A DNA stretch of 64,000 nucleotides, taken from the NCBI RefSeq assembly GCF_017921815.1, contig NZ_JAGEMM010000005.1, positions 282,144 to 346,143 of the forward strand. The letters run 5' to 3'. Shown here in pieces: positions 45,063 through 55,115 of the stretch. The translations under genes and the position numbers were made by a program. Every line of letters starts with the position of its first letter. The first letter of the stretch is position 1. Under the pieces are notes generated by a model. The model did no database searches. It had not been told where the DNA came from and worked only from the letters and a program-made list of their open reading frames with translations. The DNA comes from Microvirga antarctica. GTDB lineage: Bacteria; Pseudomonadota; Alphaproteobacteria; Rhizobiales; Beijerinckiaceae.

Positions 45063-46364
45063 ATGAGTGGCGTCAAACGGCTGGAATTGTTCCGCGATCT
45101 GCTGGAGGAGGCGCATCGCGCGCTCGAACTGCCCTTTGGCTTCGAGTTATGGGACGGCTCAACGGTCCCGCGGGATCTGCCGTCTTACGCCCTCTGCCTC
45201 GTCATCAAACGCGAGAGCGTGATCGCTGCTCTCGTACGACGGCCCAATCTCGATACGCTCATCAACGCCCATGTGGCGGGCCTGCTCGATCTCAAGAACG
45301 GCACCATCTTCGACCTCGCGTCGCAGCGTCCGCAGGGCAAGATCGGACGGCGGTTGAAATCGCTCAGCAAGGTCAAGGCGCTGAAGGCCGCGTATCATTT
45401 CTGGCTTGCGCCCGCCACCATGCCCCGTCCCCTCGACCGGGTGAAGGACAATGCGGCGGCCCGCGATGGGAAACCCCAGACCAACAAGCAGAACGTCGCC
45501 TACCATTACGACGTGTCGAATGCCTTCTACCGGCTCTTCCTCGACCCCGAGATGGTCTATACCTGCGCGTATTTTCAGCCCGACTGGCATGACGATCTGG
45601 CCCGCGCGCAGACCGACAAACTCGACATGATCTGCCGCAAGCTCAGGCTCAAACCCGGCGACCGCTTTCTCGACATCGGCTGCGGCTGGGGCGCTTTGAT
45701 CTGCCACGCGGCGCAGCATTACGGCGTCAAGGCCACCGGCGTCACGCTCTCGGAAGAGCAGGCGGCGCTGGCGCGCGAAAAGATCGCGTCGCTGGGCCTT
45801 CAGGAGCGGGTGGAGGTGGTGCTGCAGGATTACACGCAGATGGAGGGCGAGTTCGACAAGATCTCGTCCATCGGCATGTTCGAGCAGGTCGGGATCCGCA
45901 ATTACCCGGATTATTTCCGCGCCGTGCATCGCCTGCTGCGGCCGCGCGGGCTCTACCTGCATCACACCATCGCGCGCCGCGCCAAGCGGTCCGAGAAGGC
46001 GTTCCGCAAGCTGAAGCCCGAATACCGCGCATTGACCCGCTACATCTTCCCCGGCGGCGAACTCGACCATCTGGGGATGTCGGTCTCCAATCTGGAGCGC
46101 TACGGCTTCGAGGTGCACGATGTCGAGGCCTGGCGCGAACATTACCAGCGCACCACGCGCCTGTGGTGGGACAATCTCAACGCCCGCCGCAAGGAGGCCG
46201 AGGCCGAGGTGGGACCGGAAAAGACCCGCATGTGGCTGCTCTATCTCGCCGGCTGCTCGCTCGCCTTCGAGCGCGGCGCGGTCGGCGTCAACCAGACCCT
46301 GGCGTCCAAGCGTTCACGCGGCCCCGCAGGCCTGCCGCCATCGCGGGCGGATCTCTATGGGTAG
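45063..46364 (+). CDS. cfa: Cyclopropane-fatty-acyl-phospholipid synthase family methyltransferase
   Basis: 433 residues. The N-terminal helical domain is followed by YHYDVSNAFYRLFLDPEMVYTCAYF and the SAM-binding motif RFLDIGCGWGALICHAAQHYG. GVTLSEEQAALAREK, FDKISSIGMFEQVGIRNYPDYF and HHTIARR follow. The enzyme transfers a methylene from SAM to cis double bonds of membrane phospholipids. Several paralogues are common in this order, so the exact product is not certain. Confidence 0.92.
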   Translation: MSGVKRLELFRDLLEEAHRALELPFGFELWDGSTVPRDLPSYALCLVIKRESVIAALVRRPNLDTLINAHVAGLLDLKNGTIFDLASQRPQGKIGRRLKSLSKVKALKAAYHFWLAPATMPRPLDRVKDNAAARDGKPQTNKQNVAYHYDVSNAFYRLFLDPEMVYTCAYFQPDWHDDLARAQTDKLDMICRKLRLKPGDRFLDIGCGWGALICHAAQHYGVKATGVTLSEEQAALAREKIASLGLQERVEVVLQDYTQMEGEFDKISSIGMFEQVGIRNYPDYFRAVHRLLRPRGLYLHHTIARRAKRSEKAFRKLKPEYRALTRYIFPGGELDHLGMSVSNLERYGFEVHDVEAWREHYQRTTRLWWDNLNARRKEAEAEVGPEKTRMWLLYLAGCSLAFERGAVGVNQTLASKRSRGPAGLPPSRADLYG

Positions 46365-46367
46365 GCG

Positions 46368-46868
46368 CTAGCGCTCCACCACCACCCGGGTGCCCACCGC
46401 GACCTGCTCGTAGAGGTCGAGGATATCGGCGTTCAGCATGCGGATAGAGCCATAGGACGCGAAGGTGCCGATGGAATCCGGCCGGTTGGTGCCGTGGATG
46501 GCGTATTCGTCCCGGTCGAGCGTGAGCGCGCGGACCCCCATCGGGTTGTTGGACGCACCGCCAGGAATGACGTCGGGAAGTCGCGGGTTGTCGCGCTTCA
46601 CTTCGGCCGGCGGCGCCCAGGCGGGCTTGACGTATTTGCCGTCGATGCGGGCTTCGCCAAACCATTGCTTGCCGGGCCGGCCCACCGCGATCCGGTAGCG
46701 GAGCGCCGTGCCGTCACCGCGCACGTAATAGAGCCGGCGCTCGGCGGTGCGGATCACCACCGTGCCGGCCGATAGGCCGGATTCGAACGGCACCACGTCG
46801 CGGGCAAGCGCGCCGGTGCCGGTCGCGCCAATGAGGCAGACAGCCATCAAGGCCAGACGTGATTGCAT
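46368..46868 (-). CDS. YkuD-type L,D-transpeptidase fold protein with catalytic Cys replaced by Ser
   Basis: 166 residues with an N-terminal signal peptide (to about residue 22). The YkuD domain has the substrate-side TAERRLYYVRGDGTALRYRIAVG, NNPMGVRALTL and EYAIHGTNRP with conserved His125. The active-site motif, normally S-x-G-C-I/V-R, reads ASYGSIRML: the cysteine position is Ser141 (codon TCT). The length and the rest of the domain are intact. The protein may be inactive, regulatory, or a sequencing-level variant. Normal members crosslink peptidoglycan or attach lipoproteins. Confidence 0.88.
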   Translation of the reverse strand: MQSRLALMAVCLIGATGTGALARDVVPFESGLSAGTVVIRTAERRLYYVRGDGTALRYRIAVGRPGKQWFGEARIDGKYVKPAWAPPAEVKRDNPRLPDVIPGGASNNPMGVRALTLDRDEYAIHGTNRPDSIGTFASYGSIRMLNADILDLYEQVAVGTRVVVER

Positions 46869-46943
46869 GGTCTCAACCCTCCCGAGGATTGAGACGCGAC
46901 TGGAACCGCTAAGGTTCCGTCCGAGGGCGCAAACGCGTCAGTC

Positions 46944-47207
46944 TCAGATCACCGGGTCCCATTCCAGCATCCGGTCGACCGGTGCGTGCGACGCAACCCG
47001 GGGCGTCCGGTTGGTCATGCGGGCATAGAGCCGCTTCACGGTGACGCTCGCGGTGGTCACGCACAGGAAGGGCAGGAACGCGTGGACGAGCGCCGCAAGG
47101 CCCGCGGCGAGAAGCGGTCCGGCGAAGCTCAGGGCCACGCCCATATGCTCGAAATAGGATTCGCCAACGGCGTCGGGGTGCTCGGTGAACAGCGTTTTCA
47201 GGGACAT
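46944..47207 (-). CDS. DUF6356 family small membrane protein
   Basis: 87 residues from the ATG at 47207 (an ATG at 47219 would add four). One strong hydrophobic segment (HMGVALSFAGPLLAAGLAALVHAFLPFLC) follows the conserved LFTEHPDAVGESYFEHM. This HP-x-x-x-x-E-x-Y-x-x-H pattern is typical of the small DUF6356 family of alphaproteobacteria. The function is unknown. It lies between the L,D-transpeptidase-like gene and acs. Confidence 0.8.
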   Translation of the reverse strand: MSLKTLFTEHPDAVGESYFEHMGVALSFAGPLLAAGLAALVHAFLPFLCVTTASVTVKRLYARMTNRTPRVASHAPVDRMLEWDPVI

Positions 47208-47313
47208 CGGGGCCTCCATTCTGCCCGCCAGTGTACCGGCCGAGGCGCGAAGCCTCAAGGAAAAGCGGGCCGGGGCAGGTGTCCAGCCCCGGTCGGCCGT
47301 CAGACGTCTTTAG

Positions 47314-47354
47314 AAGAGCGCCTCGCCGGACCGCAATCCAGGCGAGGCGCTCTT
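47314..47354 (-). terminator. Long stem-loop at the 3' end of acs
   Basis: A perfect 14-bp stem (AAGAGCGCCTCGCC/GGCGAGGCGCTCTT) with a 13-base loop, 8 bases after the acs stop. No T run follows, so it may be a transcript-stabilising hairpin or a weak terminator. Confidence 0.65.
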
Positions 47355-47361
47355 GTGCGAA

Positions 47362-49314
47362 TCAGGACTCGCCGGCGCGCTTGTTCTGGCGGTTGGACAC
47401 AAGGTCGTCGACGACCGCGGGGTCGGCGAGCGTCGAGGTGTCGCCCAGATTGCCGAACTCGTCCTCGGCAATCTTGCGCAGGATGCGCCGCATGATCTTG
47501 CCCGACCGGGTCTTGGGCAGGCCCGGGGCAAATTGCACGAGGTCGGGCGACGCGATCGGGCCGATTTCCTTGCGCACCCAGGCGACCAGTTCCTTGCGCA
47601 GCTCTTCGGACGGAACCTCGCCTGCCATCAGGGTCACATAGGCGTAGATGCCCTGGCCCTTGATGTCGTGCGGGTAGCCGACGACGGCAGCCTCCGAGAC
47701 CTTCGGGTGGGCCACCAGTGCCGATTCGACCTCTGCCGTGCCCATGCGATGGCCCGACACGTTGATCACGTCGTCGACGCGCCCGGTGATCCAGTAATAG
47801 CCATCGGCATCGCGCCGGCAGCCATCCCCGGTGAAGTACTTGCCCGGATAGGTGGAGAAATAGGTCTGCACGAAGCGGTCGTGGTCGCCATAGACCGTGC
47901 GCATCTGGCCGGGCCAGGAATCGGCGATGACGAGATTGCCCTCGGCCGCCCCCTCCAGCACCTTGCCGTCCGCATCGACCACCTGCGGAATGACGCCGAA
48001 ATAGGGCGTCGTGGCCGAACCCGGCTTGAGCTTTGTGGCGCCGGGCAATGGGGCGATGAGAATGCCGCCGGTTTCCGTCTGCCACCAGGTATCGACGATG
48101 GGGCAGCGGCTGTCGCCGACCACCCGGTGATACCATTCCCACGCTTCCGGATTGATCGGCTCGCCGACGCTGCCGAGCAGGCGCAGGCTCTTGCGCGAGG
48201 TCTTCTTCACCGGCTCTTCGCCGGCCTGCATGAGCGAGCGGATGGCGGTCGGCGCGGTGTAGAAGGTGTTCACGCCGTGCTTGTCGATGACGTCCCAGAA
48301 CCGGGAGATCGACGGATAGGTCGGCACGCCTTCGAACATGAGGGTCGTGGCGCCGTTAGAGAGCGGCCCGTAGAGGATGTAGGAGTGGCCGGTGACCCAG
48401 CCCACATCGGCCGTGCACCAATAGACGTCGCCGTCATGATAATCGAACACGTATTGGTGGGTGCTCGAGGTATGCACCAGATAGCCGCCGGTGGTGTGCA
48501 GCACGCCCTTGGGCTGGCCGGTCGAGCCGGAAGTGTAGAGCAGGAACAGCGGGTCCTCGGCGTTCATTTCCTCGACAGGACATTCGCTGGTCACCATCGC
48601 GGCGGCTTCGTCGTAATAGACGTCGCGGCCCGGCACCATGTTGACGGGCGTGCCGGTCCGGCGCACCACCAGCACGTGATCGACGGTGCCGACCCGTTCG
48701 ATGGCCGCGTCCACATTGACCTTGAGCGGCACCTTCCGGCCGCCGCGCAGGCCCTCGTCGGCCGTGACGATGAACACCGATTTGGCATCCGCGATGCGGC
48801 TCGCCAGCGAATCCGGCGAGAAGCCGCCGAACACCACCGAATGAATGGCGCCGATGCGCGCGCAGGCGAGCATTGCGTAAGCGGCCTCGGGAATCATCGG
48901 CATGTAGATGGTGACGCGGTCGCCCTTGCCGACGCCGCGATTGCGCATGACGTTGGCCATGCGACAGACCTCGTCATGCAGTTCCCGATAGGTGATGTGC
49001 TTCGACTCAGACGGATCGTCGCCTTCCCAGATGATGGCCACCTGGTCGCCCCGGGTGTCGAGATGCCGGTCGATGCAATTATAGGCCGCGTTGGTGGTGC
49101 CGTCCTCGAACCAGCGGATGGAGACCTCGCCGGGACCGAAATTCGTGTTCTTGATGATGGTCGGCTGTTTGAACCAGTGGATGCGCTTGGCTTCCTCGGC
49201 CCAGAAGGCGTCCGGGTCGCGGATCGAGGCCTCGTATTTGGCCTTGTACCCGGCGGCATCGAGGTAAGCGCTGCGGCTCCATTCCGGCGGAACGTCGTAT
49301 ACTTTTTCATCCAT
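47362..49314 (-). CDS. acs: Acetyl-CoA synthetase (acetate-CoA ligase)
   Basis: 650 residues from the ATG at 49314, the normal length. The AMP-binding P-loop is [45 protein letters not shown] and [21 protein letters not shown] are present. The C-terminal [18 protein letters not shown] carries the catalytic Lys that is acetylated to switch the enzyme off. It converts acetate, ATP and CoA to acetyl-CoA. Confidence 0.97.
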   Translation of the reverse strand: MDEKVYDVPPEWSRSAYLDAAGYKAKYEASIRDPDAFWAEEAKRIHWFKQPTIIKNTNFGPGEVSIRWFEDGTTNAAYNCIDRHLDTRGDQVAIIWEGDDPSESKHITYRELHDEVCRMANVMRNRGVGKGDRVTIYMPMIPEAAYAMLACARIGAIHSVVFGGFSPDSLASRIADAKSVFIVTADEGLRGGRKVPLKVNVDAAIERVGTVDHVLVVRRTGTPVNMVPGRDVYYDEAAAMVTSECPVEEMNAEDPLFLLYTSGSTGQPKGVLHTTGGYLVHTSSTHQYVFDYHDGDVYWCTADVGWVTGHSYILYGPLSNGATTLMFEGVPTYPSISRFWDVIDKHGVNTFYTAPTAIRSLMQAGEEPVKKTSRKSLRLLGSVGEPINPEAWEWYHRVVGDSRCPIVDTWWQTETGGILIAPLPGATKLKPGSATTPYFGVIPQVVDADGKVLEGAAEGNLVIADSWPGQMRTVYGDHDRFVQTYFSTYPGKYFTGDGCRRDADGYYWITGRVDDVINVSGHRMGTAEVESALVAHPKVSEAAVVGYPHDIKGQGIYAYVTLMAGEVPSEELRKELVAWVRKEIGPIASPDLVQFAPGLPKTRSGKIMRRILRKIAEDEFGNLGDTSTLADPAVVDDLVSNRQNKRAGES

Positions 49315-49441
49315 GGCGCTTCTCCCAGACGGTTTCATCAACTTTGCTCCAGCTTTGCCGAAAGAGCGAGCCCGCCGGCACGGCGGCGGCTCGGACTTTC
49401 GTCGTGAGGGCTTGCCCGCCGGCGGGCGGGTCGGTCGGGCG

Positions 49442-49855
49442 CTAAAGGCCGCCCATCCGGCACACGACGTCCCATTCGTCGTCGGTGACCGGCTGCACGG
49501 ACAGGCGCGAATTATTGACGAGGATCATGGCCTTGAGGTGCGGTTCGGCCTTGATGTCCTCGAGCGTCACGGGCTTCTTCAGCGCCTTGACGGCCTTGAT
49601 GTCGACCATTCCGAACCGGCCCGTCGGGTCGGTATGATCCGGGTAATACGGCTTGATCACCTCGACGATGCCGACGATCGCCTTGCCCTCGTTGGAATGG
49701 TAGAAAAAGCCGCGGTCGCCCACCTGCATGGCCATCAGGTTGAGTTTGGCCGAGTGATTGCGCACCCCGCTCCAGAACGTGCCCTTCTTGCCCGCTGCCA
49801 CCTGGTCGTCCCAGGACCAGGTCGACGGTTCGGATTTGTACAGCCAATGGGCCAT
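49442..49855 (-). CDS. EVE domain-containing protein
   Basis: 137 residues from the ATG at 49855. A single EVE (PUA-like) domain: [57 protein letters not shown] and [25 protein letters not shown] domains read modified bases in DNA or RNA; stand-alone members such as thymocyte nuclear protein 1 homologues have no firm role. It lies 8 bases after gpsA on the same strand. Confidence 0.93.
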   Translation of the reverse strand: MAHWLYKSEPSTWSWDDQVAAGKKGTFWSGVRNHSAKLNLMAMQVGDRGFFYHSNEGKAIVGIVEVIKPYYPDHTDPTGRFGMVDIKAVKALKKPVTLEDIKAEPHLKAMILVNNSRLSVQPVTDDEWDVVCRMGGL

Positions 49856-49863
49856 GGGCGCTC

Positions 49864-50850
49864 TCACTGCTCGGATTTGACGGGACGGTTCATGAGGTGA
49901 TCGACGGCCTCGTCGACGCTCGACAGGCCGGACAGAACCCGGTCGACGGCCTCGGCCACCGGCATGTCGACGCCCCGCTCGCGCGCCAGCGTCACCAGCG
50001 CGTGGGCGCTGGCCGCTCCCTCGACGAGTTTGCCGGCCGCAGCGTCGGCGACCGCAAGACCCTGCCCGAGGCGAAGACCGAAGGCGAAGTTACGCGACTG
50101 GGCGGACGAGCAAGTCAGCACCAGATCGCCCAGCCCCGACAATCCCATCAGGGTTTCGGCCTCGCCCCCGTGCGCCCGCGCAAAGCGCAGGAGCTCGGCA
50201 AATCCCCGGGCGATGAGGGCCGCCTTGGCGCTCTCGCCCAGGCCCCGTCCGGCCACGGCCCCGCAGGCGATCGCCAGCACGTTCTTGGCCGCGCCGCCGA
50301 TCTCGACGCCGCGCACGTCCGTGCGGTGGTAGACGCGCAACGTCGGACCCGACAGGGCGGTGGCGAGCGCCTCGGCAAGCGCCGCATCCTGCGAGGCCAG
50401 CGTCACGGCAGTCGGCAAGCCGCGCGCCACGTCCGTGGCAAAACTCGGACCCGACAGGACGGCGACCGGCGCGCCGGGGCGCATCTCGGTCACGACGTCG
50501 GACATGAACGCGTTGGTGCCCCGCTCGATGCCCTTGGCGCAGAGCACCAGCGGCGTGCTGACCGGCAGTACACCGGCGAGGGCCTGCGTCAGGGCGCGGG
50601 TGGTCTGGGCCGGCGTCACCAGAAGCACCGCGGTGCAAGCGGCGAGGTCGGCAAGCGTACTCGTTGGCCTGACCCGCTCAGGCAGGCGGACGCCTGGCAG
50701 AAAGCGCTCATTCGTCCGGGTGCTGGCGATCGCCTGAGCCTGTTCGGGACTGCGCATCCAGAGCACCACGTCGTGCCCGGCCGCAGCCGCCACGCAGGCG
50801 AGTGCAGTGCCCCATTCTCCCGCGCCGGCAATGCCGATCGGAGCGGGCAT
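49864..50850 (-). CDS. gpsA: NAD(P)+-dependent glycerol-3-phosphate dehydrogenase
   Basis: 328 residues. The N-terminal nucleotide motif is IAGAGEWGTALACVAAAAGH. LCAKGIERGTN, VLSGPSFATDVARGLPTAV, the GVEIGGAAKNVLAIACG helix with the catalytic Lys, and LMGLSGLGDLVLTCSSAQSRN follow. It reduces dihydroxyacetone phosphate to sn-glycerol-3-phosphate for phospholipids. Its start overlaps the tsaD stop by one base (TGATG), indicating coupled translation. Confidence 0.96.
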   Translation of the reverse strand: MPAPIGIAGAGEWGTALACVAAAAGHDVVLWMRSPEQAQAIASTRTNERFLPGVRLPERVRPTSTLADLAACTAVLLVTPAQTTRALTQALAGVLPVSTPLVLCAKGIERGTNAFMSDVVTEMRPGAPVAVLSGPSFATDVARGLPTAVTLASQDAALAEALATALSGPTLRVYHRTDVRGVEIGGAAKNVLAIACGAVAGRGLGESAKAALIARGFAELLRFARAHGGEAETLMGLSGLGDLVLTCSSAQSRNFAFGLRLGQGLAVADAAAGKLVEGAASAHALVTLARERGVDMPVAEAVDRVLSGLSSVDEAVDHLMNRPVKSEQ

Positions 50851-51905
50851 CAGGCCTTGGCCCCGGCCTCGTCGCGGGTCGAATCGAGCGGCCAACGGGC
50901 CCGCGCCGGCGCCGAGATGTCGTCCACGAGACCCAGCCGCAGGCGCTCCAGCCCGGCCCAGGCGATCATGGCACCGTTATCGCCGCACAGGGCGAGCGGC
51001 GGGGCCACCATCCGCAGGCCGGTTTCGACGGCGAAACGCTGCAGGGCATCACGCAGGGCCTGGTTGGCCGCAACGCCGCCTGCGACGACGATGGCCTTGG
51101 GGTCGCCGGCAATGTCGCGGAAGGCGCGCAGCCCGACGCGCGCCCGGTCCACCACCATGTCGACAACGGCGGCCTGGAAGCTGGCGCAGAGGTCGGCCAC
51201 GTCGCTCGGCGTCAGGGGTGCAATCTTCTCGGCCTCCAGGCGCAAGGCGGTCTTGAGGCCGGAGAGCGAGAAATTCGGCTCGGCCCGGCCCATCATCGGG
51301 CGGGGCAGGGCGAAGCGCTCCGGATTGCCCTTCCGGGCCTCGATTTCCACGTACGGGCCGCCCGGATAGGGCAGGCCCAGCAGCTTGGCGACCTTGTCGA
51401 AGGCCTCGCCGATGGCATCGTCAATGGTGGTGCCGATGCGCACATAGTCGCCGACGCCGCGCACCGCCACGAGCTGGGTGTGGCCGCCGGAGGCGAGCAG
51501 CAGGAGATAGGGAAAGCCGATGCCGTCGGTGAGACGCGCGGTCAGCGCGTGGGCTTCGAGATGGTTGACGGCCATCAGGGGCTTGCGGGTCACCAGCGAG
51601 ATGGCCTTGGCGGTCGTCAGACCCACGAGCACGCCGCCGATCAATCCGGGCCCGGCCGCGACCGCGATGCCGTCGAGATCCTTGATGGTGCAGTCGGCGT
51701 TCTTCAGCGCCCGGGCGATGAGCCGGTCGATCACCTCCACATGGGCGCGGGCGGCGATCTCGGGCACGACGCCGCCATAGCGCGCATGCTCGGCGATCTG
51801 GCTCAGCACCTCGTTGGACAGGATCTCGCCGCGGCCGTCGAACCCGGTGCTCACCACCGAAGCGGCCGTCTCGTCGCAGGTGGTCTCGATCCCGAGAATA
51901 CGCAT
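50850..51905 (-). CDS. tsaD: tRNA N6-threonylcarbamoyladenosine synthase subunit TsaD
   Basis: 351 residues. It opens [18 protein letters not shown], with the metal motif [11 protein letters not shown] near 110, [24 protein letters not shown] and [15 protein letters not shown]. It transfers threonylcarbamoyl to A37 of ANN-reading tRNAs together with TsaB and TsaE, which are not in the window. It is the first gene of a tsaD-gpsA-EVE set, divergent from hemC. Confidence 0.97.
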   Translation of the reverse strand: MRILGIETTCDETAASVVSTGFDGRGEILSNEVLSQIAEHARYGGVVPEIAARAHVEVIDRLIARALKNADCTIKDLDGIAVAAGPGLIGGVLVGLTTAKAISLVTRKPLMAVNHLEAHALTARLTDGIGFPYLLLLASGGHTQLVAVRGVGDYVRIGTTIDDAIGEAFDKVAKLLGLPYPGGPYVEIEARKGNPERFALPRPMMGRAEPNFSLSGLKTALRLEAEKIAPLTPSDVADLCASFQAAVVDMVVDRARVGLRAFRDIAGDPKAIVVAGGVAANQALRDALQRFAVETGLRMVAPPLALCGDNGAMIAWAGLERLRLGLVDDISAPARARWPLDSTRDEAGAKA

Positions 51906-52032
51906 GGGGCTTGGGTCGTCCTTTTGAGGCTGATCTTTCGGGCTTCACGGCCCGCATCTCCTCCCCCTATAGTCCGCCGCGCGCTCGGAGATCAAACGCC
52001 GATCCTGTTTTTCATCGGAGATTACCGCCAGA

Positions 52033-52959
52033 ATGGTCGTTCCTACCCCCCTGGTCATCGGCACGCGCGCGAGCCCGCTCGCCCTGGCCCAGGCTCACGA
52101 AACCCAGAGCCGTCTGATGATCGCCCATGGCTGGGCCGCCGAGACCCTGCCGCTGGCACCCATCAAGACCACCGGCGACGCCATCCAGGATCGCGCGCTC
52201 TCCGAGGCCGGCGGCAAGGGGTTGTTCACCAAGGAACTCGATATCGCGCTTCTGGAGGGCGCCATCGATCTGGGCGTCCATTCGGCCAAGGACCTCCCCA
52301 CGGGCCTGCCCGACGGCATCGTGATCGCCGGCTACCTGCCGCGTGAAGACGTGCGCGATGCCTTCATCAGCCGGGATTACAAGGGAATTGGCGACCTTCC
52401 GGAAGGCGCGATCGTGGGATCGGCGTCGCTCCGTCGCCAGGCGCAGCTGCGTCGCCTCAGGCCCGACCTCACCGTCACGCTGCTGCGCGGCAACGTGCAG
52501 ACGAGGCTTGCCAAGCTCGAGCGCGGCGAGGTTCACGCCACCCTGCTGGCGATGGCGGGCCTGCGTCGCCTCGGCCTCACCGACCATGTCACGACGATCC
52601 TCGATACCAACGACTTTCTCCCCGCGGTGGGCCAGGGCGCGATCGCCATCACCATCCGGGCCGATGACGAGCGCGTGCGGACGGCCCTCGAGCCCATTCT
52701 CGATCCGGAGACCGGCCATGCGGTCGCGGCCGAGCGGTCGTTCCTCACGGTCCTTGACGGCTCGTGCCGGACGCCCATCGCGGGCCATGCCCGCATCGTC
52801 GGCGATGCGCTCGAAATCCGCGGCCTCGTCCTGCGCCCCAACGGCGCCGACAGCCTCGATGTGGTCCGCCACGGCCATGTGGACGACGCGGCTGCGCTGG
52901 GGCGGGAAGCAGGCCTTGATCTGCGCGCCCGGATGCCGGACGGGTTTCTGGAGGTCTGA
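52033..52959 (+). CDS. hemC: Porphobilinogen deaminase (hydroxymethylbilane synthase)
   Basis: 308 residues. The family pattern starts IGTRASPLALAQA, with KTTGDAIQDRALSEAGGKGLFTKEL, HSAKDLPT and LLRGNVQTRLAKL. The dipyrromethane cofactor is attached to Cys245 in LDGSCRTPIAGHA. It joins four porphobilinogens to hydroxymethylbilane. The stop overlaps the hemD start by one base. Confidence 0.97.
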   Translation: MVVPTPLVIGTRASPLALAQAHETQSRLMIAHGWAAETLPLAPIKTTGDAIQDRALSEAGGKGLFTKELDIALLEGAIDLGVHSAKDLPTGLPDGIVIAGYLPREDVRDAFISRDYKGIGDLPEGAIVGSASLRRQAQLRRLRPDLTVTLLRGNVQTRLAKLERGEVHATLLAMAGLRRLGLTDHVTTILDTNDFLPAVGQGAIAITIRADDERVRTALEPILDPETGHAVAAERSFLTVLDGSCRTPIAGHARIVGDALEIRGLVLRPNGADSLDVVRHGHVDDAAALGREAGLDLRARMPDGFLEV

Positions 52960-53651
52960 TGCGGGTGCTGGTCACGCGCGCGCCCGACGACGCGGTCCGC
53001 ACGGCCTCCCGGCTCGTCGCTCGCGGGCATGAGGCCCTGATCGCCTCCGTGACCGACATCGTCCTGACGGATCTGCCACCGCCGGTGGGCGGATGGGACG
53101 CGATTCTTCTCACCAGCGCCCATGCGGCACCCGCGCTGGAAACCCTGGCGGACCGGGCCGTCCCGGTTTTCGCGGTCGGCGAGCGCTCAGCTGATGCAGC
53201 GCGAGCCAGCGGTTTCTCCGATATCCGGGTTGCTGCCGGGGACGCCACCGCGCTGGCACGGCTCGTGCAGCGCGATTCGCCCGCGGGCGCGGCCCTCCTC
53301 CATGTGACCGGGCGCCATCGGAAGGACGAGCCTGCGGCCTCTCTCACGGCCGCGGGCTTCACGGTCGTGGCGTGGGAGGCCTATGAGGCGCGGGCCCTCG
53401 ACAGGCTTCCCGTCGTGGCCACACAGGCGCTTGCAGCTGGACGAATCGATGCCGCGCTCCATTATTCACGACGCAGCGTCGGGCTCCTGCTGGAGCTTGC
53501 CGGCGGGGCGGACGTGCTGTCGCGCCTCAGCGCGCTGCCCCATTTCTGCCTGTCGGACGATGTGGCTGAGCCGTTGAAAAGCCTCGGCTTTCAGGTCCGT
53601 GTTGCAGCGGCGCCCGATGAGGGCTCCCTGCTGGCCTCTCTCGATGATTGA
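52959..53651 (+). CDS. hemD: Uroporphyrinogen-III synthase
   Basis: 230 residues, poorly conserved as usual for this enzyme. It opens MRVLVTRAPDDAVRTASRLVARGHE, with ILLTSAHAAPALETLADR, LLHVTGRHRKDEPAASL and ALHYSRRSVGLLLEL. It cyclises hydroxymethylbilane with ring inversion. Its position, overlapping hemC and ahead of the Mic60 and HemY genes, confirms it. Confidence 0.92.
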   Translation: MRVLVTRAPDDAVRTASRLVARGHEALIASVTDIVLTDLPPPVGGWDAILLTSAHAAPALETLADRAVPVFAVGERSADAARASGFSDIRVAAGDATALARLVQRDSPAGAALLHVTGRHRKDEPAASLTAAGFTVVAWEAYEARALDRLPVVATQALAAGRIDAALHYSRRSVGLLLELAGGADVLSRLSALPHFCLSDDVAEPLKSLGFQVRVAAAPDEGSLLASLDD

Positions 53652-53743
53652 GGCGTTCATCGCTTCTTTGGCAAAGTCGGCCTACATTCAGGAACGAAAC
53701 GCTGCGCTCAAGCTTGCCCCCTTTTGATACCCAAGAGTGACCC

Positions 53744-55012
53744 GTGACCGACCCAACCGATTCCTCAACCCCGAAAATTCCGCGCAAGAAGCCGCGTCGC
53801 GATCCCGCGACCATCGATCTGCCGGCACGCGTGGTCGATGAAAGCCGTCCGGTCGATCCGCCGGACGCGGGCGAAGCCGAGCGAATTCGCGAGGCTGTCG
53901 CCATCGAGATGGCAGCTCCCGCCAATCCGGACCGCGTGACGGACTCGCCCGATCTTCCTCCGCCTCCGCCGCCTTCGGATACGGTCGCGGGGGTGTTCGC
54001 GAACGACCGTCCTTCCGCCGGCCCATCTGAGCGCGCGCCGCGCGACAAGGCCTTCCTCCCGCTTCTGGCGGCTGCGCTCCTCGGTGGCGTCGTCGGGGCG
54101 GCGTTGCTGTTCGGCCTGCAATCCATGCGGGCGACGTCCGGCGATCAGCGGCTGAGCGCCCTCGAGCAAAGGGTCGGGGCTTTGCCGCCCCCCGGGGCTC
54201 CCGCGACCGCCGTTCAAGCGCTCGCCACCCGCATTCAAAGCCTGGAGGCTGCCAAATCCGCCACCGAGCAGGCGGTGAGCGCCGCCCAGGCCTCGGCCCA
54301 GCAGGCGCTGACCCGGGCTGCCGCCACCGTGCCGGCCGAACAGGACAAGGCGGTTGTGGGCGAGCTGAACCAGCGCCTCACCGGCCTTGAAGGGCAGATC
54401 CAATCCACCCAGCAAGCCTCCGCGTCCGCCCGGCAGGCCATCGAGACACAGGTCGTGGACCTTTCAAAACGGGTCGGCCAAGGCCCGGACGACAGCACCA
54501 AGGCCGCCATCCGAATCGTGCTGGCCCAGCGGGTCGGCGAGGCGTTGCGCACGGGCGAGCCCTATGCGGAAGCGCTGCAGGCCTTGCGCAGGAGTGGCGC
54601 AGAAGCGGCACGGCTCCAGTCTCTTGAGCCCTCCGCGGCTCAGGGCGCGCCAACCGCCGCCGCCCTCAGGCAGGCGTTCGAGCCCTTGAGCGCCGCCCTT
54701 CTGCGGGATGATAGGGCGGCGTCCGGCACGCTGACCGACCGGCTCCTGCGCATGGCCGACCGGGTGGTCACCATTCGCCCGGTCAATGAGCCGGGTTCCA
54801 GCGACGTGCCGAGCCTCGTGGCGCGCATCGGGCAGGCGCTCGATCGCGGGGACGTCCAGGCGGCGGTTGCGGCCTGGAATGCCCTGCCCGAGCCATCCCG
54901 CAGGCTGTCCGCCGAGTGGGGCGCGCGCGCCACCGCGAGGGCCACGGCCGATCAGGGTGCCCAGGCGCTTGCCACCGACGCGCTGGCCGTGCTGAACGCT
55001 CAGGCGCAATAG
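53744..55012 (+). CDS. Mitofilin/Mic60 homologue (COG4223 family)
   Basis: 422 residues from a GTG at 53744. The N-terminus is charged, disordered and Pro-rich (about 1-95). One membrane helix follows (LLAAALLGGVVGAALLFGLQ near 100-120), then a long Ala/Gln-rich coiled coil (about 130-260). The C-terminal helical mitofilin signature has NEPGSSDVPSLVARIGQALDRGDVQAAVAAWNALPE. Alphaproteobacterial Mic60 shapes the inner membrane and its gene characteristically sits by hemY, as here. Confidence 0.87.
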   Translation: MTDPTDSSTPKIPRKKPRRDPATIDLPARVVDESRPVDPPDAGEAERIREAVAIEMAAPANPDRVTDSPDLPPPPPPSDTVAGVFANDRPSAGPSERAPRDKAFLPLLAAALLGGVVGAALLFGLQSMRATSGDQRLSALEQRVGALPPPGAPATAVQALATRIQSLEAAKSATEQAVSAAQASAQQALTRAAATVPAEQDKAVVGELNQRLTGLEGQIQSTQQASASARQAIETQVVDLSKRVGQGPDDSTKAAIRIVLAQRVGEALRTGEPYAEALQALRRSGAEAARLQSLEPSAAQGAPTAAALRQAFEPLSAALLRDDRAASGTLTDRLLRMADRVVTIRPVNEPGSSDVPSLVARIGQALDRGDVQAAVAAWNALPEPSRRLSAEWGARATARATADQGAQALATDALAVLNAQAQ

Positions 55013-55115
55013 GACGACGTTTCGGGCCGGACCGACATCCGGCCCCTTGGGGTTAGCGATCTGGACAGGCCCGTGCGGCCGTCCGGGACGATCTACGCAA
55101 AAGGACACAGCCAGC

